Shown in pieces: positions 26,950 through 36,264 of a DNA stretch of 64,000 bases (position 1 is its first letter; every line of letters starts with the position of its first letter). Under the pieces are notes generated by a model. The model was not told the origin of the DNA. It saw only the letters and a list, made by a program, of their open reading frames with translations, and did no database searches. This stretch comes from Vibrio sp. 10N.286.49.B3. GTDB lineage: Bacteria; Pseudomonadota; Gammaproteobacteria; Enterobacterales; Vibrionaceae. The stretch lies in NCBI RefSeq assembly GCF_002873395.1, contig NZ_MCUV01000024.1:62001-126000 (forward strand), in the 5' to 3' direction. The position numbers and the translations under genes are program-made.

Positions 26950-27774
26950 ATGCAAAAAGTACAGAAGAATATAGGCAAAGTGACCTTAGTGGGAGCCGGT
27001 CCAGGAGATCCAGAATTGTTGACGATTAAAGCATTTAAAGCCATTCAAACCGCTGACATTATCGTTTTTGACAATCTGGTGAGTGAAGAGATACGTGCAC
27101 TTTTTCCCAGCCAAACAGTACAGATTTATGTTGGTAAAGCTAAGGGTTGTCATAGTTCTAGCCAGCAAGATATCAATCAACTTCTCATTGAAAAAGCACT
27201 GTCTGGCTCAAGTGTATGCCGAGTAAAAGGAGGCGATGCATTTATCTTTGGTCGAGGTGGTGAAGAAATGCTCCTCCTTAGCCAAAGTGGTGTTGAGGTT
27301 GATGTGATTCCTGGCATTACTTCGGCATCTGGCTGTACAACGTATGCTCAAATCCCATTAACACATCGAGGGTTAGCGCAAGGGTGTACATTTATTACCG
27401 CACATGCAGAAAAAGAGCTCGATATAAAGTGGCAAGCATTAGCTCAACTAAACCAAACCTTAGTTATTTATATGGGCTTAAGTAAAACCTCACTTATTTC
27501 AGAGCAGCTAATAGCCGCTGGAATGTCGCCATCAATGCCCGTTGCGTTAATTGAAAATGGCTGTTGCCCACAACAAAGAACCATTATTGGTCATCTGGCA
27601 GAGCTTGATCAGCTAAAGGTTAAGCATGAGGTTCAGTCACCAGCTTTAATCGTTATAGGTCAAGTCGTCACCGTTGCTAAGAAAATGCAATGGTTGGAAA
27701 AATTGGCCAATTCAGATCTGAAAACTCAACAGCAAGACGCCCATCAATCGCAAGCCTTACCTTTATCAGCCTAG
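26950..27774 (+). CDS. cobA: Uroporphyrinogen-III C-methyltransferase (siroheme synthesis)
   Basis: 274 residues from ATG 26950, which has AAAGGGAG 6 bases upstream. The TTG six bases earlier abuts that site and is unlikely. Motifs are VTLVGAGPGDPELLTIKA (SAM-binding loop), VFDNLVS, VCRVKGGDAFIFGRGGEE, VIPGITSASGC and PLTHRGLAQGCTFITAH. It makes precorrin-2 from uroporphyrinogen III, the first step to siroheme, the cofactor of NirB encoded 19 bases downstream. It is a stand-alone methyltransferase without the CysG dehydrogenase/ferrochelatase domain. The C-terminal tail of about 25 residues is Gln-rich. It is the first gene of the nitrite-assimilation operon. Confidence 0.94.
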   Translation: MQKVQKNIGKVTLVGAGPGDPELLTIKAFKAIQTADIIVFDNLVSEEIRALFPSQTVQIYVGKAKGCHSSSQQDINQLLIEKALSGSSVCRVKGGDAFIFGRGGEEMLLLSQSGVEVDVIPGITSASGCTTYAQIPLTHRGLAQGCTFITAHAEKELDIKWQALAQLNQTLVIYMGLSKTSLISEQLIAAGMSPSMPVALIENGCCPQQRTIIGHLAELDQLKVKHEVQSPALIVIGQVVTVAKKMQWLEKLANSDLKTQQQDAHQSQALPLSA

Positions 27775-27793
27775 TTCTTTCAAGGATGGAATT

Positions 27794-30382
27794 ATGAATA
27801 TAGTAGATAGCACTCAAAGCCGTAATAGTAAAAAAAGAATTGTCGTGGTTGGCAATGGAATGGTTGGTCATAAATTTATTGATACGTTAATTGGAGCCAA
27901 TTGCGATGATGTTGAAATCATCACTTTCTCAGAGGAGGACCGGTTAGCGTATGATCGCGTTCAACTGACGGCGTACTTTAATGGCAAGAGTGCCGATGAC
28001 TTAGCGTTAACCGATGAAAATTATTATAACCAAAATGGTGTCAAGTTTGTTCTAGATGAAAAAGTCACCTCGTTAGATATTGCGAATCATCAAGTTATAA
28101 CAGCAAGTGGACGATGTGAGCCTTATGATAAATTGATACTTGCCACTGGATCTTATCCATTTGTGCCACCGATTCCTGGTAATGATCAAGCGCATTGTCA
28201 TGTTTATCGCACGTTAGATGATTTAGATGCAATTGAGCATTCAAGCAAAGAGAGTCAGTCAGGCGTTGTTATTGGTGGTGGTTTACTTGGTCTAGAAGCG
28301 GCCAATGCACTGAAGAATCTTGGGTTAAAAACTCATGTCGTCGAATTTGCGCCCCGTTTGATGGCTGTTCAGTTGGATGATGGTGGTGGTGCTCTTTTAC
28401 GTCGCAAAATTGAAGATTTGGGCGTTTCTGTTCACACCGGTAAAGCGACGAACGAAATTATCGCAGGTGAGACATCTCGTTATCGAATGAACTTTTCAGA
28501 TGGTTCATTTTTAGAGACAGATATGATCGTATTTTCAGCCGGTATTCGACCGCAAGATGAGTTGGCTCGTGATGCTGGACTTGAACTCGGTGAGCGAGGT
28601 GGAATTGTTATTAATGACCACTGCCAAACCAGTTCAGATGATATTTATGCCATTGGTGAGTGTGCACTTTGGCAGCAAAAAATATTTGGCTTGGTCGCAC
28701 CAGGTTATCAAATGGCCAAGGTGACCGCGTCACATCTATTATCAGCAAATGAAGAGAGTTTACGCTTTAATGGTGCTGATATGAGTACAAAGCTGAAACT
28801 GCTTGGCGTGGATGTTGCCAGTATTGGTGATGTTCATGGGCAGATAGAAGGTGCGCAGTCTTATACTTATCACGATGAAATTGAGCAAGTCTATAAGCGA
28901 TTAATTGTTTCCTCTGATGGAAAGAAAATAGTTGGAGCAGTGTTAGTTGGGGATGCTGATGCGTATGGCACTTTGTTACAGCTTAAACAAAATGACATGC
29001 CTTTACCTGACAATCCAGCCGTATTAATTTTACCTAATTTCTCAGCTGATGTTGATGGAGCGGGAATGGGGGTCGATGCTTTACCTGATGCCGCGATGAT
29101 TTGTTCGTGTTTTGACGTTACAAAAGGGGACATCAAGCAAGCGGTCTCGGCAGGGTGTACGACTATGGCGATGCTTAAAGAGACAACCAATGCATCAACA
29201 GGTTGTGGTGGCTGTTCTGCGCTCGCTAAGCAAGTACTTGATTCTGAACTAAGCCAATTAGGTGTTGAGGTTAACAATGATCTCTGTGAGCACTTTGCTT
29301 ATTCTCGCCAGGAGTTAAGCGACATTATTCGCGTGAACAAAATCGAAACCTTTGATCAGCTATTAACGGCTTATGGTTCTGGGCTCGGTTGTTCGGTGTG
29401 TAAACCGACAGTAGGATCAATTTTAGCTTCTTATTGGAACGATTATGTACTCGATGATAAACACCTTGAACTGCAAGACACTAATGATATTTACCTTGGT
29501 AATATGCAAAAAGATGGGACTTACTCTGTCGTGCCTCGAATTGCTGGTGGTGAAATAACGCCAGATAAACTGATTGTTCTAGGGCAGGTCGCCAAGGACT
29601 ATAACCTCTATACAAAAATCACAGGCGGTCAACGAGTTGATTTGTTTGGCGCTCAACTCAATGAATTACCTCTAATTTGGAAAAGACTGGTTGATGCAGG
29701 TTTTGAGACGGGCCACGCCTATGGTAAGTCGGTGCGTACTGTTAAATCTTGCGTTGGCAGTACATGGTGTCGCTATGGTGTTGCTGACAGTGTCGGCTTT
29801 GCCATTGATATTGAAAATCGATACAAAGGCTTACGTTCCCCTCATAAACTCAAATTTGCCGTTTCAGGTTGTACTCGTGAGTGTGCTGAAGCTCAATCTA
29901 AAGATATTGGTATTATTGCCACGGATAAAGGTTGGAACCTCTATGTTTGCGGTAACGGAGGAATGCGCCCGCGCCATGCTGATCTCTTTGCCTCTGATCT
30001 TGATGAGAAAACCCTAACTCAATATATCGATAGAATTCTCATGTTTTATATCCGCACTGCAGATCGATTGCAGCGTACCTCTGTATGGCTAGAAAACTTA
30101 GAGGGCGGGATTGAATATCTAAAACAAGTGGTCATTGACGATAAATTGAACTTGGTTGAAGAGCTTGAAAAAGAGATGGCGACCAATATCAGTCATTACC
30201 AATGCGAATGGAAAACCACCTTAGAAAGTCCAGACAAACTTAAACGTTTTCAGCACTTTATTAATAGTGATGAAGTGGACGATAACTTGGAGTTTGTTAC
30301 CGCGCGCGATCAGCGTTTCCCAAATGATAAGGTCAAGCAGGTGAAGTCGCTTGAGCAAAGAATCGACGTTGTTGAAATTTGA
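27794..30382 (+). CDS. nirB: NAD(P)H-dependent nitrite reductase, large subunit
   Basis: 862 residues, full length. The N-terminal FAD/NAD oxidoreductase domain shows IVVVGNGMVGHKFID, LILATGSYPFVPPIPG, VVIGGGLLGLEAANAL and YAIGECA. A BFD-type [2Fe-2S] domain follows (MICSCFDVTKGDI, TGCGGCSALAKQVL). The C-terminal sulfite/nitrite reductase domain ligates [4Fe-4S]-siroheme through CVGSTWC and GCTRECAEAQ. It reduces nitrite to ammonium in the cytoplasm. AAGGATGG precedes the ATG. It lies between cobA (its cofactor enzyme) and nirD. Confidence 0.96.
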   Translation: MNIVDSTQSRNSKKRIVVVGNGMVGHKFIDTLIGANCDDVEIITFSEEDRLAYDRVQLTAYFNGKSADDLALTDENYYNQNGVKFVLDEKVTSLDIANHQVITASGRCEPYDKLILATGSYPFVPPIPGNDQAHCHVYRTLDDLDAIEHSSKESQSGVVIGGGLLGLEAANALKNLGLKTHVVEFAPRLMAVQLDDGGGALLRRKIEDLGVSVHTGKATNEIIAGETSRYRMNFSDGSFLETDMIVFSAGIRPQDELARDAGLELGERGGIVINDHCQTSSDDIYAIGECALWQQKIFGLVAPGYQMAKVTASHLLSANEESLRFNGADMSTKLKLLGVDVASIGDVHGQIEGAQSYTYHDEIEQVYKRLIVSSDGKKIVGAVLVGDADAYGTLLQLKQNDMPLPDNPAVLILPNFSADVDGAGMGVDALPDAAMICSCFDVTKGDIKQAVSAGCTTMAMLKETTNASTGCGGCSALAKQVLDSELSQLGVEVNNDLCEHFAYSRQELSDIIRVNKIETFDQLLTAYGSGLGCSVCKPTVGSILASYWNDYVLDDKHLELQDTNDIYLGNMQKDGTYSVVPRIAGGEITPDKLIVLGQVAKDYNLYTKITGGQRVDLFGAQLNELPLIWKRLVDAGFETGHAYGKSVRTVKSCVGSTWCRYGVADSVGFAIDIENRYKGLRSPHKLKFAVSGCTRECAEAQSKDIGIIATDKGWNLYVCGNGGMRPRHADLFASDLDEKTLTQYIDRILMFYIRTADRLQRTSVWLENLEGGIEYLKQVVIDDKLNLVEELEKEMATNISHYQCEWKTTLESPDKLKRFQHFINSDEVDDNLEFVTARDQRFPNDKVKQVKSLEQRIDVVEI

Positions 30383-30414
30383 TTATTATAAAAATAATAA
30401 CTTAGGAGGAAGTT

Positions 30415-30753
30415 ATGGATAACTGGATAACGGTTTGTTCAAGAGAAGATCTCGTCCCACATACAGGGATCTGCGCTAAGGTAAAAGATCAGCAAGTTGC
30501 TATTTTTTATTGCCAGCGTAGTGAAACCTTATATGCGATATCCAATTATGACCCAATTGGTATGGCGAACGTGATATCTCGCGGGATCATAGGCTCAATT
30601 CAAGGAGAACCCTGCGTAGCATCACCGCTTTATAAACAACACTTTAATTTAAAAACCGGTATTTGTGTTGAAGAGCCAACTTATCAACTTATGTGTTTTA
30701 AGATCCGAACGCTAGATGATCAAGTACAAATTCAATTACCACTAGTCGCCTAG
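30415..30753 (+). CDS. nirD: Nitrite reductase small subunit
   Basis: 112 residues of the Rieske-like NirD fold. The cluster-binding Cys/His pairs of true Rieske proteins are absent, as is usual for NirD. Characteristic segments are WITVCSREDLVPHTGICAKV, YAISNYDPIGMANVISRGIIG and PLYKQHFNLKTG. It starts 32 bases after nirB behind TAGGAGG. It is a structural partner of NirB. Confidence 0.93.
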   Translation: MDNWITVCSREDLVPHTGICAKVKDQQVAIFYCQRSETLYAISNYDPIGMANVISRGIIGSIQGEPCVASPLYKQHFNLKTGICVEEPTYQLMCFKIRTLDDQVQIQLPLVA

Positions 30754-30777
30754 TCGCACCACGAAAGGATAATTATT

Positions 30778-32247
30778 ATGGATAATACAAAATTTAATCT
30801 TTTGTCTTTTACAGGAAAAATGAAAGTACTTCATCTGAGTTGGATGGCATTTTTTATCACCTTTGTTGTTTGGTTTAACTTTGCACCATTGCTACAAATG
30901 GTAAAAACGACCTTAGGTTTGACCACGGAAGAAATTAAAACCTTACTGATTTTAAATGTTGCGTTAACCATTCCTGCTCGTGTTGTTGTTGGTATGCTCA
31001 CGGATAAATATGGTCCGCGGTTGGTTTATACAACCTTACTGGCAGTTTGTTCGCTACCCTGTTTTATGTTCGCACTGGCTGATTCTTTTATTCAAGCAGC
31101 GATAGCTCGATTCTTGCTCGGCTTCATTGGTGCTGGTTTTGTGGTGGGTATACGTTTAGTTTCTGAATGGTTCCCACATGATGAACTTGGTACAGCAGAA
31201 GGTATCTACGGCGGTTGGGGTAACTTTGGTTCAGCGGCTGCAGCCTTTACTCTACCAACGGCGGCATTGATGTTTGGTGGTGAAGACGGCTGGCGCTATG
31301 CGGTTGGTATCACTGGGTTAATGAGTTTAGCATTTGCATTTATTTTCTATAAAAATGTCACGGATACACCAAAAGGCTCGACGTACTTTAAACCGACTCA
31401 CTCAACAGCAATGGAAGTGACGTCGAAAGGTGATTTCTTCTTCTTACTTGTGATGAAGGTACCAATGTATGCTGCTTTAGCGCTATTAACTTGGAAGCTA
31501 TCACCAAGTGGCATCAATATGCTGTCTAATCTCGTTGTGAACTCTGTTTACTTCAGCTTATTCGCTCTATATTGTTATGAAGTTTCACAAGTGTGGAGAG
31601 TCAACAAATCCGTCTTTACTAAGCCTGTCCCTAAAATTCATCAATATAAGTTTAAGCAAGTTGCGGTATTGAATGTATTGTATTTTGCTACCTTTGGTTC
31701 TGAACTAGCCGTTGTCTCTATGTTGCCACTCTTTTTCTCTGATACCTTTGAGCTAACACCGGTTATGGCTGGTATGGTTGCTTCGGCCTATGCCTTTATG
31801 AACTTAATGTCGAGACCTGGTGGCGGTTGGATTTCGGATAAATTTGGTCGAAAATCGACACTGTTAATTTTAACGGCAGGTCTTGCTGTTGGTTACTTTG
31901 TCATGGGGCAAGTCGATAGCCAGTGGCCACTATGGTTAGCTGTCGTGGCAGCAATGGCATGTTCGTTCTTTGTCCAAGCCGGTGAAGGTGCTGTGTTTGC
32001 AACGGTTCCACTGATTAAACGTCGTATGACAGGTCAAATTGCCGGTATGACTGGTGCTTATGGTAACGTCGGAGCAGTAGTGTACTTAACGGTCTTATCA
32101 TTTGTTGACTATCAGACTTTTTTCTTTGTGATTGCAGGCACCGCTGTTATTGGCTTTATGACGTTAATGGTAATGGAAGAGCCAAGTGGGCAAATCGCCG
32201 AAGTGAATGATGATGGTAGTGTCACAATGATTAATGTCTCTCATTAA
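30778..32247 (+). CDS. Nitrate/nitrite MFS transporter (NarK/NasA-type)
   Basis: 489 residues with about twelve membrane helices. The nitrate/nitrite porter signature GYGPRL-like loop (DKYGPRLVYT) and the Gly-rich nitrate motifs (LGFIGAGFVVGIRLVSEWF, GIYGGWGNFGSAAAAF, GMTGAYGNVGAVVYLTV) are present. The Arg residues in helices 2 and 8 that bind nitrate appear as PARVVVG and MSRPGGG. It takes up nitrate for NasA. AAAGGA precedes the ATG and the gene follows nirD by 24 bases. A terminator-like hairpin follows it. Confidence 0.93.
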   Translation: MDNTKFNLLSFTGKMKVLHLSWMAFFITFVVWFNFAPLLQMVKTTLGLTTEEIKTLLILNVALTIPARVVVGMLTDKYGPRLVYTTLLAVCSLPCFMFALADSFIQAAIARFLLGFIGAGFVVGIRLVSEWFPHDELGTAEGIYGGWGNFGSAAAAFTLPTAALMFGGEDGWRYAVGITGLMSLAFAFIFYKNVTDTPKGSTYFKPTHSTAMEVTSKGDFFFLLVMKVPMYAALALLTWKLSPSGINMLSNLVVNSVYFSLFALYCYEVSQVWRVNKSVFTKPVPKIHQYKFKQVAVLNVLYFATFGSELAVVSMLPLFFSDTFELTPVMAGMVASAYAFMNLMSRPGGGWISDKFGRKSTLLILTAGLAVGYFVMGQVDSQWPLWLAVVAAMACSFFVQAGEGAVFATVPLIKRRMTGQIAGMTGAYGNVGAVVYLTVLSFVDYQTFFFVIAGTAVIGFMTLMVMEEPSGQIAEVNDDGSVTMINVSH

Positions 32248-32270
32248 TTGATTTCAGTATGACGCTATTT

Positions 32271-32304
32271 AAAGCTCTGTCTATTTAGGTCAGAGCTTTT
32301 GTTC
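32271..32304 (+). terminator. Terminator-like hairpin between the nitrate transporter and kinase genes
   Basis: A 9-bp stem (AAAGCTCTG with CAGAGCTTT) and an 11-base loop are followed by a T-rich tract (TTTTGTTCTTTC). It may reduce readthrough into the downstream phosphatase-kinase gene. Confidence 0.7.
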
Positions 32305-32336
32305 TTTCTTTATATTATGTCATGAGAGTGCCGAGT

Positions 32337-34130
32337 ATGAATAAAGCGATACAAGCAATGCCTGCTAACATCCAGCCAATAATACAACCCGCATCAACAT
32401 CTTTAGTCCTGCGTTTTGGTGGATACTCTGCACAGGGCTGTCGAAAAGAAAACCAAGATGCCTTTGTTGCGAAACATCCAGACTTACGCGCAGACCAGGA
32501 ATGGAAAGGTAGCCTAGTCTGTATCGCTGATGGGGTGAGTTGCAGTCAACATGGTCAACGAGCAAGCCATACCAGTGTGATGCAGTTTGTGAGTGACTAC
32601 TATGCTACTCCCGCAAGTTGGGGCGTCGAGCGTTCGGTTGGAGAAGTGTTACGAAGTCTAAACTCATGGCTATTTTCACAAGCTGAGTTAAGCGAAAATA
32701 ATACGCTCCATAATGGGCTTGTCACCACATTCAGTGGCATTGTCTTTAAATCGAATACCGCTCATATCTTTCATGTCGGTGATACAAGAGTGTATTTACT
32801 TAGAAATAATGAATTACGACTTTTAACTCGGGATCATCAACGGATTAACTTTGGTAAGGCTGCATACCTAACACGAGCACTGGGTATGGACACTAAGCTA
32901 GAAGTTGACTATCAATCACTCACCTTAAAAGAAGGCGACCAATTCATATTAACCACTGATGGTGTGCATGATACTTTATCAAGTCAGACATTACTGGAGC
33001 ACTTTTATGAGTTAAATCCAAATGCTGAGTTAGAAAGTGAAGCAAAAGCAATATGCCAACAGGCTCTTGATTCTGATAGCCAAGATAATGTCACCACGTT
33101 ATTAGTTTCGATTGATAAGCTACCTCCACCTACGCTGATGGAATTTCAGCAACAACTCGTGAACTGTACTATTCCACCGGTATTAAAAGTCAATAATCGT
33201 ATCGACGGTTTTGTGGTGACAAAAGTGTTGTACTCCGGCAGTCGAAGTCATGTTTATGAAGTTATCGAGCAAACATCGCAAGTTAGGTATGTATTAAAAG
33301 CGCCATCATTACAATACCAAGATGACACCGAAACCTTAGTCTATTTTTGTAATGAGTACTGGGTTGGTTCGCATATCAACAATCATCGGGTTATGAAACT
33401 TTACCCAAGACCTGCAGGTTCACCTTATCTTTATCACCTTTGTGAGCCGATCAAAGGCATTACTTTACGTCAGTGGATGTACGACAACCCAAGCCCCGCT
33501 ATTGATGCGGTACGGGTCTTATTAGGCGAAATGGTTAAAGCGGTTAGGGTGTTGCAGCGACTTGATATGGTGCATCGCGACTTAAAGCCTGAAAATATTA
33601 TGATCACCTCAAGTGGTAGCGTTAAGCTGATTGATTTTGGTAGCGTTAAAATTATGGGCTTAGCTGAAGGAGGGGAGCATCAAGTTGATGACTTTCCTTT
33701 AGGGGCTGCAAACTATATTGCACCTGAATATTTATCAGGTAAAGAAGCGACCACCATTTCCGACTTATTTTCGATTGCCGTCATGGGTTTTGAAATGCTA
33801 ACAGGGAAGTTGCCATATAAAGAGGTGTCGACTCAGTCAATTTCTCAAGCTCGTCATCAAAAGTGGCACTATCGTTCCGCATTGCAGTTTAGAGAAGATA
33901 TTCCCCAATGGTTAGACTTAACCTTCAAAAAAGCCTGTCATCCATCCAGTGCGCAGCGTTATCAAGTTATGAGCGAATTCATCGCTGATCTGTCGACACC
34001 AAACCATCAATTAGTAAAAGAGGTCAACAATCGTTCATTAATTGAGGTTCAGCCCATTCTCTTTTGGAAAGGCTGCACATTATTCTTTGTCATAATCGCA
34101 GCTATTGAGCTGTTATTGCTACTTGAGTAA
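32337..34130 (+). CDS. Membrane-anchored PP2C phosphatase / Ser-Thr protein kinase fusion
   Basis: 597 residues from ATG 32337; an ATG 15 bases upstream is possible but has no ribosome-binding site. The N-terminal PP2C domain (about 20-260) has RKENQDAF, CIADGVS, HVGDTRVYLL, LTTDGVHD and QDNVTTLL, the metal-binding Asp residues. The kinase domain (about 285-570) has YSGSRSHVYE, YVLKAP (Lys), MVHRDLKPENIM, LIDFGSVK and YIAPEY. A single C-terminal helix (CTLFFVIIAAIELLLLL) anchors it with both domains in the cytoplasm. Homologous fusions sit next to nitrate-assimilation genes in other gamma-proteobacteria such as Pseudomonas. The substrate is unknown; NasA, NirB or the transporter are possible targets. 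Confidence 0.9.
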   Translation: MNKAIQAMPANIQPIIQPASTSLVLRFGGYSAQGCRKENQDAFVAKHPDLRADQEWKGSLVCIADGVSCSQHGQRASHTSVMQFVSDYYATPASWGVERSVGEVLRSLNSWLFSQAELSENNTLHNGLVTTFSGIVFKSNTAHIFHVGDTRVYLLRNNELRLLTRDHQRINFGKAAYLTRALGMDTKLEVDYQSLTLKEGDQFILTTDGVHDTLSSQTLLEHFYELNPNAELESEAKAICQQALDSDSQDNVTTLLVSIDKLPPPTLMEFQQQLVNCTIPPVLKVNNRIDGFVVTKVLYSGSRSHVYEVIEQTSQVRYVLKAPSLQYQDDTETLVYFCNEYWVGSHINNHRVMKLYPRPAGSPYLYHLCEPIKGITLRQWMYDNPSPAIDAVRVLLGEMVKAVRVLQRLDMVHRDLKPENIMITSSGSVKLIDFGSVKIMGLAEGGEHQVDDFPLGAANYIAPEYLSGKEATTISDLFSIAVMGFEMLTGKLPYKEVSTQSISQARHQKWHYRSALQFREDIPQWLDLTFKKACHPSSAQRYQVMSEFIADLSTPNHQLVKEVNNRSLIEVQPILFWKGCTLFFVIIAAIELLLLLE

Positions 34131-34312
34131 GGAAATACTGATAATTATTTTTAGAAAATGAAAAAAAAATTATTAGGTTAGATGTACGGTGTTATAAGTG
34201 AGAGTTTTAACATTTTTTAGTTTATTTATCAGTGCTTTATGTTGTTTTTTTGGGAGGTTGGTGTAATGCCTTAAGTCACATTTTTACCCTGATTTATCTA
34301 GAAACTAGCCAT

Positions 34313-34352
34313 TTGTCATCGAGCATTCAAGGAACTGAAACATAACTGTAAT
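34313..34352 (+). promoter_or_regulatory. Tandem Pho boxes upstream of pstS
   Basis: Four 7-base repeats begin exactly 11 bases apart: TTGTCAT (34313), CATTCAA (34324), CTGAAAC (34335) and CTGTAAT (34346). The last two match the 18-base Pho-box consensus at 12 positions. This is the arrangement of two adjacent PhoB dimer sites, about 70 bases before the pstS ATG, and predicts induction under phosphate starvation. Confidence 0.75.
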
Positions 34353-34419
34353 AATAAGAATTTAAAGTGAGCCTCGTTCAAGACAAACACAACGGCAATT
34401 TCGCCCCTTAAGGATATTT

Positions 34420-35244
34420 GTGATGAAAAAGACAGTAATCGGTGCAATGGCTCTTCTAGGCGCACTAGCAGTGAATCCAGTTTCAGCTAAAGAAACTATC
34501 TCAGCAGTAGGTTCAAGCAGTGTTACACCACTGATGGAAGTTTTCTCTGAAACGTACATGAAAACAAACTCAAACGTTTTCGTTGAAGTTCAGGGCCCAG
34601 GTTCTTCAGCTGGTGTTAAAGCCGCTAAAAATGGTTCAGCAGACCTAGGCATGTCTTCTCGTGATTTAAAAGATTCTGAAAAAGAGTCTGCTTTAATTGA
34701 GAACGTAGTAGCACGTGACGGTATCGCAGTAGTTGTTAACCCAAAAAACACGGTTCAAGAACTAACAGCTGACCAAGTTACATCTATCTACAAAGGTGAA
34801 GTTACAAACTGGAAACAGGTTGGTGGTGAAGATAAGCCAATCGTAGCGGTTACTCGTGATACTGCTTCTGGTACACGTGGCGCATTCGAAGACATCATGT
34901 CTCTAAAAATGAAAGTTAACGACATCACAGTTTCTGCAATCTCTCAACGTGCACAAGTTGCTAACGGTAACGGCGCACTTAAAACTATGATTGCTTCTAA
35001 CCCATACTCAATTGGTTACATCTCTCTAGGTACAGTTGATACTTCAGTATCTGCTCTAGCAATTGATGGCGTTGCAGCAACAGTTGATAACGTAAAAGCA
35101 GGTTCTTACAAAGTAGCACGTCCTTTCCTTGTTCTTTACAAAGAAGGTCAACCATCTGCGGAAGGTCAAAAATTCATTGACTGGATGCTAACAGATGACG
35201 CTCAATCTCTTGTTGAAACAGCTGGCTACATCTCAGTAAACTAA
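34420..35244 (+). CDS. pstS: Phosphate ABC transporter, periplasmic phosphate-binding protein
   Basis: 274 residues. The signal peptide MKKTVIGAMALLGALAVNPVSA is followed by the phosphate-binding motifs AVGSSSVTPLMEVFSE, VQGPGSSAGVKAAKNGSADLGMSSRDL and TRDTASGTRGAFE, whose Ser/Thr/Arg/Asp residues ligate phosphate. It is the shorter PstS form common in vibrios. AAGGATATTTGTG precedes the ATG. It is the first gene of pstSCAB behind Pho boxes. phoU and phoBR are not in the window, so this may be the second pst system of the cell. Confidence 0.95.
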   Translation: MMKKTVIGAMALLGALAVNPVSAKETISAVGSSSVTPLMEVFSETYMKTNSNVFVEVQGPGSSAGVKAAKNGSADLGMSSRDLKDSEKESALIENVVARDGIAVVVNPKNTVQELTADQVTSIYKGEVTNWKQVGGEDKPIVAVTRDTASGTRGAFEDIMSLKMKVNDITVSAISQRAQVANGNGALKTMIASNPYSIGYISLGTVDTSVSALAIDGVAATVDNVKAGSYKVARPFLVLYKEGQPSAEGQKFIDWMLTDDAQSLVETAGYISVN

Positions 35245-35329
35245 TTTAACACTAATTTAATATTGCTCAGCTCACCATTTTGGAGCTGAGCCTTTTCTCC
35301 CTCTTCGAATTTTCGAATTGAGATTTTTT

Positions 35330-36259
35330 ATGACCATCGCAACTAATAGTGAACAGCTTATGAATAGCGAAGCGGCAACATTGAAGCGCGGCCTACGTGC
35401 TAAAAAACGCATCGACTGGAAAGAACGCATTTTTCACAGTTTATTTTTAACCAGTGCAATTATCGGTATCGTTTCATTAACCATTATTGCTTACTTTATT
35501 GTTAAAGAAAGTATCCCAGCGTTCCAAGCTGTGGGTGTAACAAATATTGTATTTGGACAGAACTGGCTTCCACCTGCTTTATACGGCGTAGCTACTATGA
35601 TTGTAGCTTCTATTGTTTCGACATTAGGTGCTGTACTAGTAGGCGTACCAATTGGTGTGTTAACGGCAATCTTTATTGCTGAAATTGCACCAAAAAGATT
35701 AGCAAATATTATCCGCCCTGCTGTTGAATTATTAGCTGGTATTCCTTCGGTGGTTTACGGCTTCTTCGGCTTGGTAATTATTGTTCCTCTTATTCAAAAC
35801 GTTTTCCAAGTACCAGCTGGTAATACGATTCTAGCCGGTATTATTGTGCTTGGTATTATGATTTTGCCAACAGTAATTACCGTTTCTGAGACATCGATTC
35901 GCGCAGTACCTCGTTCGTACAAAGAGGGTTCTCTAGCGTTAGGTGCTTCAAAGATTTTTACTATTTTTAAAGTACTTATCCCTGCTGCACGTTCAGGTAT
36001 TATGACAGGCGTTATTCTTGGCATCGGCCGAGCGCTAGGTGAAACGATGGCCATCATTATGGTTATGGGTAACGCACCAGCAATGCCTGAAGGTATACTT
36101 GACTCAGCTCGAACACTAACCGCTAACATTGCTATTGAAATGTCATACGCAAGTGGTATTCATGCTAATGCTCTATATGCAACAGGTGTGGTTCTTCTCG
36201 TGTTTATTATGTCATTGAATGGTGTGCTTCTTTACCTAAACCGTGAGAAAGCGAGATAA
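35330..36259 (+). CDS. pstC: Phosphate ABC transporter permease PstC
   Basis: 309 residues from ATG 35330; the in-frame TTG 12 bases earlier is less likely. Six membrane helices are expected, with the family's EAA-type loop (YKEGSLALGASKIFTIFKVLIPAARSGIMTGVILGIGRALGETMAII) that docks PstB. PELLAGIPSVVYGFFG is the usual PstC signature (here VELLAGIPS). It forms the inner-membrane channel with PstA. It lies 85 bases after pstS and 5 bases before pstA. Confidence 0.94.
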   Translation: MTIATNSEQLMNSEAATLKRGLRAKKRIDWKERIFHSLFLTSAIIGIVSLTIIAYFIVKESIPAFQAVGVTNIVFGQNWLPPALYGVATMIVASIVSTLGAVLVGVPIGVLTAIFIAEIAPKRLANIIRPAVELLAGIPSVVYGFFGLVIIVPLIQNVFQVPAGNTILAGIIVLGIMILPTVITVSETSIRAVPRSYKEGSLALGASKIFTIFKVLIPAARSGIMTGVILGIGRALGETMAIIMVMGNAPAMPEGILDSARTLTANIAIEMSYASGIHANALYATGVVLLVFIMSLNGVLLYLNREKAR

Positions 36260-36264
36260 TTATT

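Noticed and set aside
28891..29277. 128-codon minus-strand frame within nirB
   Set aside because: It is antisense to the [2Fe-2S] region of nirB, which is clearly coding; the composition reflects the complement of conserved codons.
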